Source: DATKKK01 sp964354625
GTDB lineage: Archaea; Thermoproteota; Bathyarchaeia; Bathyarchaeales; Bathycorpusculaceae
DNA length: 64,000 bases
Assembly (NCBI GenBank): GCA_964354625.1
Contig: CAYHAK010000001.1
Span: forward strand, 26,188 to 90,187
Direction of reading: 5' to 3'
The notes under the pieces are model-generated. The model worked only from the letters and a program-made list of their open reading frames with translations, searched no databases and was not told the origin of the DNA. Shown here in pieces: positions 8,987 through 15,665 of this stretch (positions within the stretch are counted from its first letter, which is position 1; the number at the start of each line of letters is the position of its first letter). The translations under genes were made by a program, and so were the position numbers.

Positions 8987-9042
8987 GGAAAAACGCCTGT
9001 TAGGAGTGCCGAATAGGCGTGTTGTGGGGTTCAGAGTGTGCT

Positions 9043-9297
9043 CTACTGCTCTTTTGCTGTTGTGGATTGCTCTCCTTTTCTGTTGGGACGCTGCGTGGTT
9101 AACGTCGGTTCGGGCTTTGGTTCCTTGTACGTCTCTACGAGCATTTTGTTGTCGCCGAGCTTGAAGCTGGCTCTTACGTACATGGATTCGGGGCAGTGGA
9201 ACGGGAACATGCTGTCTTCTGCTAGGTCTTTCGGTAGGCATATCAGGAATTTGCCGTCTTTTCTTTTGAACAGTCGTCCTCTTCCTTTGTTGACCAA
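9043..9297 (-). CDS. Small conserved-looking hypothetical protein
   Basis: The 84-aa product begins MVNKGRGRLFKRKDGKFLI and has a well-ordered mix of charged and aliphatic residues up to about residue 60, followed by a polar K/T/Q-rich tail. The phrase GKFLICLPKDLAEDSMFPF looks like a beta-strand domain, possibly of an SH3/AbrB-like fold, but I cannot name the family. A TATA-like element reading GTATATTTG on the minus strand lies near 9340. It lies between trxB and the HdrC/B-like gene, all on the same strand. Confidence 0.6.
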   Translation of the reverse strand: MVNKGRGRLFKRKDGKFLICLPKDLAEDSMFPFHCPESMYVRASFKLGDNKMLVETYKEPKPEPTLTTQRPNRKGEQSTTAKEQ

Positions 9298-9496
9298 CTT
9301 GTATTCACATCCAGATTGAACTTCCGGTTAAAATTCAAATATACATATCTGTTAGGTTTTTCAATATAAACTTCATGCATGCGTTCGGACACGGTGTCAA
9401 AGAGCAAAAAACCATAGCGAATCCGTCGAATCGCTAATTGTGGGGTGACGTGCTCCCAGTCTGGGCAGCGCTGAGTGTTTCTGAAAGAAGTAGGTC

Positions 9497-10618
9497 CTAT
9501 AGTGCAAGCGAGAGCAGTTCAGCCACGTCCATGATCTGAATCTTGCCCTCGTTCCCCGTGGTTTTCACGGCATCATCCAACGTCAATAGGCAGTACGGAC
9601 AAGCCACAGCAAGAATCTCGGCTCCTGCTTCTACTGCGTCTTTGACACGGGTATCAGCAAGGCGTCCACCCGGAATATCTACCCACATTCGTCCTCCACC
9701 ACCTTCGCAGCAGACGCTTCTGGCTCTGTTGCGGTCGAATTCGAGTAGTTTTACGCCTGGCACGCTTTCAATGGCTTTGCGTGGTTCGTCGTAGATGTTG
9801 TTTTGTTTGCCTAGGAAGCATGGGTCGTGGTATATGACTTTCTTGTCTAGTGGCTTTGAGAAGGTGAGTTTTCCTGTTTCGACCAGTTTTGCAAGCAGTT
9901 GTGTGTGGTGCTGTACTTCGACGCTGGTTTGGTTGTATCGGTTCTTGAAGGCGTGGAAACCGTGGGGGCACGTTGCAACGGCTTGCTTGATGTTGTATTT
10001 GTTGAATGTTTTCATGTTTTCTTCTGTTAGGAATTCGAACAGCCCTTTCTCGCCCATTCCGTAGACTTCGCTTCCGCAGCAGTTTTCCTCGTCGCCCAGA
10101 ACGCCGAAGTTGACTCCTGCTCTTTCGAGGCATTTGACGAGGCTTTTTGGGACGATTTGGACTCTTGGGTCGTAGGCTGATGTGCAGCCGACGTAGAAAA
10201 GGATGTCGGCGCCCTGCGAGATTGGCCTGACGTTTAGGCCCTGTGTCCACTCAGTGCGCTTGTTCCGCATTCGTCCCCATGGGTTGCCGTTTTTGAATAT
10301 GCTTTCGAGTGCGTCGCGTATGGTAGGTGCGATTTGTCCTTCTTCGACGGCCATGCTGCGGACGTCGATTAAGAACTCGTATGGGTTGAGGTCTTTGGGG
10401 CATCTGACTCCGCATGTTGAGCATGTTGTGCAGCTCCACAGCTCGTTTTGGGGGTGTATGCTTAGTTTGCCGAGTGTGGCGACTTCGCGCATGTACCGTC
10501 TGATGTTGAGGTTGGCTTTTCTTGCGACGGGGCAGCTTCCTGTGCAGGTTCCGCATTGGATGCATTCGAGAAGTTTGTGTTTTTGGGACAGTTCCTGAGC
10601 GTTCATGCTGTTCATCAC
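9497..10618 (-). CDS. Fused HdrC-HdrB-like (HdrD/GlpC-type) iron-sulfur oxidoreductase
   Basis: The 373-aa protein has two N-terminal 4Fe-4S motifs (CIQCGTCTGSCP at about 20-31 and CTTCSTCGVRCP at about 63-74) followed by two cysteine-rich CCG domains. The first runs from GCTSAYDP to EENCCG (about 144-182). The second starts at HDPCFLG and includes SVCCEGGGG and CPYC. This is the HdrD/HdrCB arrangement that binds the noncubane clusters reducing a disulfide in heterodisulfide reductase. It is divergent from the HdrA gene with an 86-bp shared promoter region. Methanogenesis is not implied; related proteins occur in many non-methanogens with an unknown disulfide substrate. Confidence 0.83.
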   Translation of the reverse strand: MMNSMNAQELSQKHKLLECIQCGTCTGSCPVARKANLNIRRYMREVATLGKLSIHPQNELWSCTTCSTCGVRCPKDLNPYEFLIDVRSMAVEEGQIAPTIRDALESIFKNGNPWGRMRNKRTEWTQGLNVRPISQGADILFYVGCTSAYDPRVQIVPKSLVKCLERAGVNFGVLGDEENCCGSEVYGMGEKGLFEFLTEENMKTFNKYNIKQAVATCPHGFHAFKNRYNQTSVEVQHHTQLLAKLVETGKLTFSKPLDKKVIYHDPCFLGKQNNIYDEPRKAIESVPGVKLLEFDRNRARSVCCEGGGGRMWVDIPGGRLADTRVKDAVEAGAEILAVACPYCLLTLDDAVKTTGNEGKIQIMDVAELLSLAL

Positions 10619-10640
10619 TTTTGTTTGAAGTGGGAGCGTA

Positions 10641-10656
10641 AGGTTATTAAAGTATT
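10641..10656. promoter_or_regulatory. Divergent promoter of the hdr gene pair
   Basis: The sequence TTATTAAAGTAT at about 10644-10655 reads as a TATA-like box in both directions (TATTAAAG forward, TACTTTAATA reverse) and is centred between the ATG starts at 10618 (minus) and 10705 (plus). The minus-strand start would be nearly leaderless. A shared TATA region suggests coordinate expression of the HdrB/C-like and HdrA-like subunits. Confidence 0.45.
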
Positions 10657-10704
10657 TTCCTCCGTATCACTCAAAACAAACCAACATGGCTAGGGGTTTC
10701 GGGA

Positions 10705-13068
10705 ATGGAGAAGAAGGCGCCGAGGATTGGGGTTTTCGTTTGCGAATGTGGTGGCAACATTGGCGAAGTGGTGGATGTCAATGCTGTGGTGGATACGGTT
10801 AAGAGCTGGCCTGACGTTGCCGTGGCCAAGTTCCACAGGTACCTATGTTCTAAGCCTGCGCAGGAGATAATCGCGGAGGCAGTCAAGAAGGAGAGTTTGG
10901 ATAGGGTTGTGGTTGCCAGCTGCACGCCGAGGATGCATTTGGCCACGTTCCAGAGCGTGCTGGAGCGTGCTGAGTTAAATCCGTACATGTTGGAGTTTGT
11001 GAACATCAGAGAGCAGAATTCTTGGATTTTGGGTCCGCATCCGTCGGCTGAGGCCACGAAGAAGGCGGTAAGCCTGATCAGGGGCGGGTACGAGCGAAGT
11101 CGCGAGCTTGAGCCTTTGGAGACGATTAGTGAGAAGGCTTCGCGTGAGATTCTGATAGTAGGCGGAGGAATATCCGGGATTACTGCGGCGCTTGAGCTTG
11201 GTTATCTGGGTTACAAGGTTCATGTTGTGGAGCGTAAGCCGAGCATCGGTGGCAACATGGCGAAGTTGACGAAGGTTTTTCCGACGTTGGATTGTGCGCA
11301 GTGTATTCTTACGCCGAGGATGGCTGAGGTGGGAAGGAATCCGAACGTGACGCTGTACACTTACGCTGAGGTCAAGGAGGTTTCGGGCAGGCCCGGCAAC
11401 TTTGACGTTAAGGTTTTCATGAAGCCACGGGGCGTGGATCTTCAGAAGTGTCGCAGTTGCGGTGTGTGCTCGAAGGTTTGTCCGGTTGTGGTTGCAGATG
11501 AGTTTAATGAGGGTTTGGCAAAGCGGAAGGCGGCTTATGTGGAGTTTCCGCAGGCTGTGCCTTCGGCCTACGTGATTGATTTTGGCTCGTGCACGAAATG
11601 CGGGAAGTGTGAGCAGCTTTGTCCTGCCAAGGCGGTTAGTCTGGCGGACCAGGGAAGTACGATTGACTTGCACGTGGGTGGCATCATTATGGCTACAGGT
11701 TTTCAGCTGTATGATGCCAAGAAGCTTGACACCTATGGTTATGGCACGTACAAAGACGTTATCACGATGATGGAGCTGGAGAGGCTTGTTTCGGCGACTG
11801 GCCCGACTGGCGGCTACGTGAAGCGTGCGGATGGCAGCGACGTGAAGAGCATGGCGATTGTGCTTTGCGCGGGGTCGCGAGACAAGAACTACATTCCGTA
11901 TTGCAGTCGGATTTGCTGCATGTATGCTTTGAAGCAGGCTTTCGTATTGAAGAAGATGCTAGGCATTGACGTAAGCATCTACTACACGGACATTCGTGCC
12001 ACGGGTAAGGGTTATGAGGATTTGTATTGGCGTGATCAGGAGGCCGGTGTTTCGTTCATCCGTGGCAAGGTGGCTGAGGTCTACCAGAATAAGAACGGCA
12101 AGCTTGTGGCTGTCGCCGAGGACACGATTACGGGCGAGTTGATTGAGCAGGAGTTTGACATGATCGGCTTGGCCACTCCGATGGTTCCTCCCGCTGGGTT
12201 GAAGGAACTTGCGGACAAGATGAAGGTAAGCATCGGCGAAGACGGGTTCGTTACAGAGAAGCATCCGAAGCTTGATCCAGTTGACACGCTGGTCACAGGC
12301 GTTTATGCGTGTGGCTGCGCTTTGAGTCCGAAAGACGTGCGAGACACGGTTTCGGATGGCTTGGGCGCTTCGGCGAAGGTTGCCTTGTTCCTGAAAAGCG
12401 ACTACGTTACTACGAGTCCTGAGAAGGCTTTCGTGATTGCTGATTTGTGTAATGGTTGCAGCGTTTGTGTGCCTGTTTGTCCTGTTAACGCGATAAGCAT
12501 GGTTGATGGGAAGGCGACGATCAGCGCATTTCAGTGTAACGGTTGCGGTGCATGTGTGCCTGTCTGTCCGAAGGAGGCTATTGACTTTAAGAATGCGACG
12601 TCGAGGCAGATTCTGGCGACTTTGCGTGGCGTGCTTGCGGACAAGGCTTCGGGCGATGTTCGCGTGGTGGCGTTTGTGGACAAGAACGTCGGCTACACAG
12701 GCATGGATTTTCTAGGGCTAGATAGGACGAGCTATCCTGAGAACATTCGCATTGCCACGGTGCCTACGACGGCTATTTTGGGTTTGAAGCATTTGCTGTA
12801 CGCTTTTGCGTATGGTGCTGATGGTGTGCTGGTCATTGAGGGTCAGGAGGCTATTGACGAGCATTTCACGAAGAAGCGCATGATCGACATGAACCGTGAG
12901 CTTGGCAAATACACGATTGAGAACATGCGTGTGCGCTACAGCTATGTGCCTTTGCCTGTCTACAAGAAGGCTGCGGAACTGTTCACCATGTTCACGGACA
13001 GAATCAAAAAGTTTGGCCCGCTTGCAGAAGAGAAGCGCAATGCGATCAAGCAGAAGCTCCAGACTTAG
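10705..13068 (+). CDS. hdrA: HdrA-like electron-bifurcating FAD/iron-sulfur protein with extra C-terminal domain
   Basis: Family features in order: an N-terminal domain (about 1-140, FVCECGGNIG start), the FAD motif GGGISGITAALELG (about 152-165), the HdrA signature PTLDCAQCILTPRM, an inserted ferredoxin (CRSCGVCSKVCP, CTKCGKCEQLCP), a thioredoxin-reductase-like half (ACGCALSPKDVRDTV), then a second ferredoxin (CNGCSVCVPVCP, CNGCGACVPVCP). Residues about 650-787 form an added domain resembling MvhD in sequence pattern but without a single cysteine. With 787 aa it is longer than the usual ~650. HdrA carries the bifurcating flavin in heterodisulfide reductase complexes; the divergent HdrB/C-like protein and the nearby MvhD-like hub are its probable partners. 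Confidence 0.87.
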   Translation: MEKKAPRIGVFVCECGGNIGEVVDVNAVVDTVKSWPDVAVAKFHRYLCSKPAQEIIAEAVKKESLDRVVVASCTPRMHLATFQSVLERAELNPYMLEFVNIREQNSWILGPHPSAEATKKAVSLIRGGYERSRELEPLETISEKASREILIVGGGISGITAALELGYLGYKVHVVERKPSIGGNMAKLTKVFPTLDCAQCILTPRMAEVGRNPNVTLYTYAEVKEVSGRPGNFDVKVFMKPRGVDLQKCRSCGVCSKVCPVVVADEFNEGLAKRKAAYVEFPQAVPSAYVIDFGSCTKCGKCEQLCPAKAVSLADQGSTIDLHVGGIIMATGFQLYDAKKLDTYGYGTYKDVITMMELERLVSATGPTGGYVKRADGSDVKSMAIVLCAGSRDKNYIPYCSRICCMYALKQAFVLKKMLGIDVSIYYTDIRATGKGYEDLYWRDQEAGVSFIRGKVAEVYQNKNGKLVAVAEDTITGELIEQEFDMIGLATPMVPPAGLKELADKMKVSIGEDGFVTEKHPKLDPVDTLVTGVYACGCALSPKDVRDTVSDGLGASAKVALFLKSDYVTTSPEKAFVIADLCNGCSVCVPVCPVNAISMVDGKATISAFQCNGCGACVPVCPKEAIDFKNATSRQILATLRGVLADKASGDVRVVAFVDKNVGYTGMDFLGLDRTSYPENIRIATVPTTAILGLKHLLYAFAYGADGVLVIEGQEAIDEHFTKKRMIDMNRELGKYTIENMRVRYSYVPLPVYKKAAELFTMFTDRIKKFGPLAEEKRNAIKQKLQT

Positions 13069-13075
13069 TGCCTGA

Positions 13076-13083
13076 GCGCGCGC
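13076..13083. repeat. GCGCGCGC motif directly after hdrA
   Basis: The motif begins 8 bp after the hdrA stop codon and just before the terminator hairpin. Confidence 0.55.
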
Positions 13084-13092
13084 CAATACGAG

Positions 13093-13116
13093 GCCCACTC
13101 TCCCGGGCTTTTTTTT
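13093..13116 (+). terminator. Hairpin plus T8 terminator after hdrA
   Basis: A GCCC/GGGC stem (13093-13096 with 13105-13108) around an 8-nt loop is followed at once by eight T (13109-13116), 25 bp after the hdrA stop. Archaeal termination needs mainly the T-run, so termination here is plausible. Confidence 0.6.
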
Positions 13117-13204
13117 GGCTGTCTAGTTCAGTTTTGTTTTTATGTGAGTGCGTGTATCTCTTGTTTTTTGTTTGGTTTGGGGGGTCGCTGATTTGGGGAG
13201 GACG

Positions 13205-13591
13205 GTGCGGATTAGGAGGCTTGAGCGTTTCGGGCCTCTGGATGTGCGGGTGCCTTCGGAGGAGGAGATTGCTGAGAATCCGCGCCGAGCCGTCTACGTG
13301 GCCGGAGGCTGGGTGGACAACATAAACCCGTCAATGATCAACGTTTACTGGCACAGGCGTCGGGACCAGTTCACTGTGTACAGCCTGCTTCAAGTGCTAG
13401 AGCATGAAACGTTGCACTTCGTGGTTCACAAGATCGCTGGGTTGCATGCTTCGATGAAGCTGGACAACGTGCACCGGTCAGCGTGCATCCAGATAGGCGA
13501 GGACAGGCTCATTTTTGTGAACGAGATCAAGCTGAATGACTGGGTTCTTGTGGAAGAAGTCGAGGACATACCCGAGGATACCGTGCTGTAG
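13205..13591 (+). CDS. Small protein with HExxH zinc-peptidase-like motif
   Basis: From a GTG at 13205 the product has 128 residues. Residues 67-75 read HETLHFVVH: a HExxH core with a further His four residues on, inside a helix-like hydrophobic context (VLEHETLHFVVHKIAG). That is the metal-binding and catalytic pattern of zincins, here in an unusually small protein. The upstream GGGGAGG could serve as ribosome-binding site although spacing to GTG is short. An ATG at 13148 in the same frame would add an unlikely hydrophobic leader. It follows hdrA after a terminator, so it is probably a separate unit. A non-peptidase metal role is equally possible. Confidence 0.65.
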   Translation: MRIRRLERFGPLDVRVPSEEEIAENPRRAVYVAGGWVDNINPSMINVYWHRRRDQFTVYSLLQVLEHETLHFVVHKIAGLHASMKLDNVHRSACIQIGEDRLIFVNEIKLNDWVLVEEVEDIPEDTVL

Positions 13592-13708
13592 CGGCGGCAA
13601 TGGCGTAGCGCACGCGTTGTATGTCCTAATCATGCCTGAGGCGAGATCAAGATGGTGATTACTCTGTAGTTATCGTCTCTTAGGTAATCAGTCAGCGGTT
13701 AGCGCTCG

Positions 13709-14169
13709 CTACTTGACCTCTATTCCAAGCCGTCTCAAGTCATCAGAAACTCCGTACGCGCGCGCTAATTTGACACCAGCATCTCTTATTCTAGAAAGAT
13801 ATTCCTGCAATTCCTTGTCTTCAGCAGGAAGTTTAGAAGATGGTCCCCACACAACGAGTGTAACGTTTTTCCAACCCCACTTGAAACGCTTCGAACCAAA
13901 CGTATACAGCGCGCGCAAGGCCACTTCTCNNNNNNNNNNNNNNNNNNNNNNNNNNNNNNNNNNNNNNNNNNNNNNNNNNNNNNNNNNNNNNNNNNNNNNN
14001 NNNNNNNNNNNNNNNNNNNNNNNNNNNNNCCCCACTTGAAACGCTTCGAACCAAACGTATACAGCGCGCGCAAGGCCACTTCTCCGTCTGCGCTCGTCCA
14101 CAATACGACCAGCTTATCTGGTTTAGAAGACTTTTTTTTCCGTGACAGGTTCTTTTTTGCTCGCGCGCG
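13709..14169 (-). pseudogene. DsrE-like sulfur-relay protein, broken by an assembly gap and possibly degraded
   Basis: Collapsing the gap-flanking duplication gives a minus-strand frame reading LVVLWTSADGEVALRALY, then VTLVVWGPSSKLPAEDKELQ and a short end at LGIEVK, the pattern of archaeal DsrE-family proteins. Three oddities stand out. No ATG or GTG exists between the in-frame stop at 14170-14172 and the first strand of the fold. The segment before YGVS, which in the relatives I recall carries cysteines, is shortened to KLARA and is encoded by the GCGCGCGC motif (13757-13765). A second copy of the motif encodes the ALRALY segment. An A8 run near 14132-14139 may hide a frameshift. I treat it as a probable decayed gene; assembly error is the alternative. 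Confidence 0.5.
13875..14084. repeat. 100-N scaffold gap flanked by an exact 55-bp duplication
   Basis: Bases 13875-13929 and 14030-14084 are identical (55 bp) and flank exactly 100 N (13930-14029). Identical contig ends of fixed length around a fixed-size N run are the usual mark of an unresolved k-mer overlap, so the gap is probably not real sequence and one copy should be removed. Confidence 0.85.
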
Positions 14170-14172
14170 CTA

Positions 14173-14518
14173 GATGCCAGCACACTTTTTCGAGATTCTT
14201 TCCGAAGCTAGATGGGAAGCTCACACGTTCTGAGTTTTCGAGCTCGAAAGAAGGCACACTTTCATTAACCGACACAGTGAGGAAACAAATCCGAAAGGAC
14301 GGTTGTCCTACAACATTCAGCCTTCTTAGATGCAATACGACCATTGTTCGTTCGAGAGAACCATCTGGGATGTGTCGATTATTTGACAAACGAGTCTACG
14401 GGGAGAAGCTGTTCTGCTGCACCATCAACTAATGCATCTAGCGCGCACACGCGAGACTTGACGGGGAAGCCATTTATAACGAATTCATACAACAGCACGC
14501 TGGAGGATTTGGTGTCGT
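14173..14518. other. Non-coding stretch upstream of flavin reductase
   Basis: Contains CGCGCGCGC at 14162-14170 at its left edge, TAGCGCGC at 14439-14446, a TATA-like CATTTATAACG near 14471-14481 and a GGAGG at 14503-14507 that serve the next gene. Open frames here (14123-14389 minus, 14142-14432 plus) look like non-coding composition. Confidence 0.45.
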
Positions 14519-15049
14519 ATGAAGAGTGAGGATCCGGTTCAGGAAGGCCTTAGAAAGCTGCCTATTCGACCAATATACCTAGTATCCTGTGAACATGAAG
14601 GAAAGAAGAACATAATCAGCGTTGGCATGTTTGCCTACTTCTCCGGAAAACCAGCTTTGGTTGGCATAGGCATAGCGCCCTCAAGATACTCCTATGAGCT
14701 TATTCAAAAGAGCAAGGCCTATGCTGTCAACGTGGTTGACGAGAAATTAATCGAAGCCGTAAAGATTTGCGGGGAAAACTCTGGGCGAGACACGGACAAA
14801 TTCAAGTTGGCAAAGCTGACGGCAACTCCAGCGAGCAAGATTACGGCGCCTCTTATTGAGGAAAGCCCTTTGAGCATTGAGTGCAAAGTCGTTCAAGAAG
14901 TGGAAGTCGGAGACCACGTGTGGTTCATGGGAGAAGTTGTCGCAACCCAATGCCGAGAAGGTTATGATTGGAAAGAAGGCTTGCTCTTGAAATGGGTTGG
15001 CGAAAAAGGCTTCTATCATGAAGCGGGAAAGAAGGTTGGAAAATACTAG
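14519..15049 (+). CDS. Flavin reductase family protein (FMN-binding split barrel)
   Basis: The 176-aa protein matches the flavin reductase/FlaRed family: an N-terminal RPIYLVSCEHEGKKNIISVGMF segment (about 17-38, substituting for the usual RP...T), a core GKPALVGIGIAPSRYSYELI, and the conserved H(V)WFMGEV strand near 140. It would bind FMN and may reduce flavins with NAD(P)H or act as a flavoprotein electron carrier. ATG 14519 has GGAGG 11 nt upstream and a TATA-like box about 40 nt upstream. The gene is isolated, with a GCGCGCGC copy about 80 bp beyond its stop. Confidence 0.8.
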   Translation: MKSEDPVQEGLRKLPIRPIYLVSCEHEGKKNIISVGMFAYFSGKPALVGIGIAPSRYSYELIQKSKAYAVNVVDEKLIEAVKICGENSGRDTDKFKLAKLTATPASKITAPLIEESPLSIECKVVQEVEVGDHVWFMGEVVATQCREGYDWKEGLLLKWVGEKGFYHEAGKKVGKY

Positions 15050-15127
15050 AGTGCAAGTCTTCAGAAAACGGGATCGCAACAAAGAGAAGACCTTGCTCGC
15101 TTGTGAGACCCCATTGAGGTAGTGTTA

Positions 15128-15135
15128 GCGCGCGC
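15128..15135. repeat. TTAGCGCGCGC motif downstream of flavin reductase
   Basis: Copy with the preferred TTA flank (15125-15127) in non-coding DNA. Confidence 0.55.
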
Positions 15136-15225
15136 CTTAACTCCTAAACCTTTTTCTGTTATAGAGTATTATCTGAAGGCTGGATAAGCTGACCCGAAGA
15201 CATAGCAAGACAGGGAGGTGCTTCT

Positions 15226-15297
15226 TTGGTCAAAGAAAAAAAAGAAGATGAAGAAGATGACGACGGAGAAGACTTTGAAGAAGAAGACGATTGGTAG
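15226..15297 (+). CDS. Possible 23-aa hyper-acidic microprotein
   Basis: A strong GGGAGGTG (15213-15220) lies 5 nt before a TTG start at 15226. The 23-codon frame is almost all acidic and basic residues (VKEKKEDEEDDDG then EDFEEEDDW) and ends in TAG. Good ribosome-binding-site spacing argues for translation; size and low complexity argue for caution. It could also be the decayed end of a larger gene. Confidence 0.35.
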   Translation: MVKEKKEDEEDDDGEDFEEEDDW

Positions 15298-15353
15298 CGA
15301 GCGCTTGATTTGCAGGCTTCTTTTCGACTTCTAGAATGGAAAGACAATTGAAG

Positions 15354-15665
15354 CTACCAAGCCATCATAAGGGCATTAAATACTGCACCGGTGCCCACTT
15401 TTTTGGTATTTCTATAGAGCCACCATGAACATGTTGTTGTTATTATGAAAACTGGGACAATTAGCCAAAGGAATTCCACTAGAAATCCGACGAAGCTCGG
15501 CATAATCCAGATGTTGAAAAGCACTTTTGGCATGTACTGCAAACAGATTACAGCAACGAAGGGTATGATCCTGCTGAAAACTGCCTTGCCGTAGTTGCGC
15601 AGACCTGTCAAGCTTCCTTGGATTTGGCAGTAATTGAACTCATGAAGATACAAGCCCTCTGCCAC
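15354..15665 (-). pseudogene. Frameshifted C-terminal membrane segment of the alpha/beta hydrolase
   Basis: This minus-strand frame encodes AEGLYLHEFNYCQ followed by three hydrophobic segments, and it continues the hydrolase below in a different frame. A single-base change within the C/T-rich stretch near 15672-15682 would join ...LTFVPFFL to AYFVAEGLYLHE smoothly. The result would be one protein of about 565 aa. Either the gene is inactivated or the base is a sequencing error. Confidence 0.65.

Noticed and set aside
8888..9241. N-terminal extension of the thioredoxin reductase-like protein
   Set aside because: The 118 extra codons show no similarity to the family, overlap the gene at 9043-9297 and include the GC-alternating motif; a start at 8887 gives the expected size.
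10705..13068. Selenocysteine in HdrA
   Set aside because: The frame has no internal TGA, and all expected positions are ordinary cysteines.
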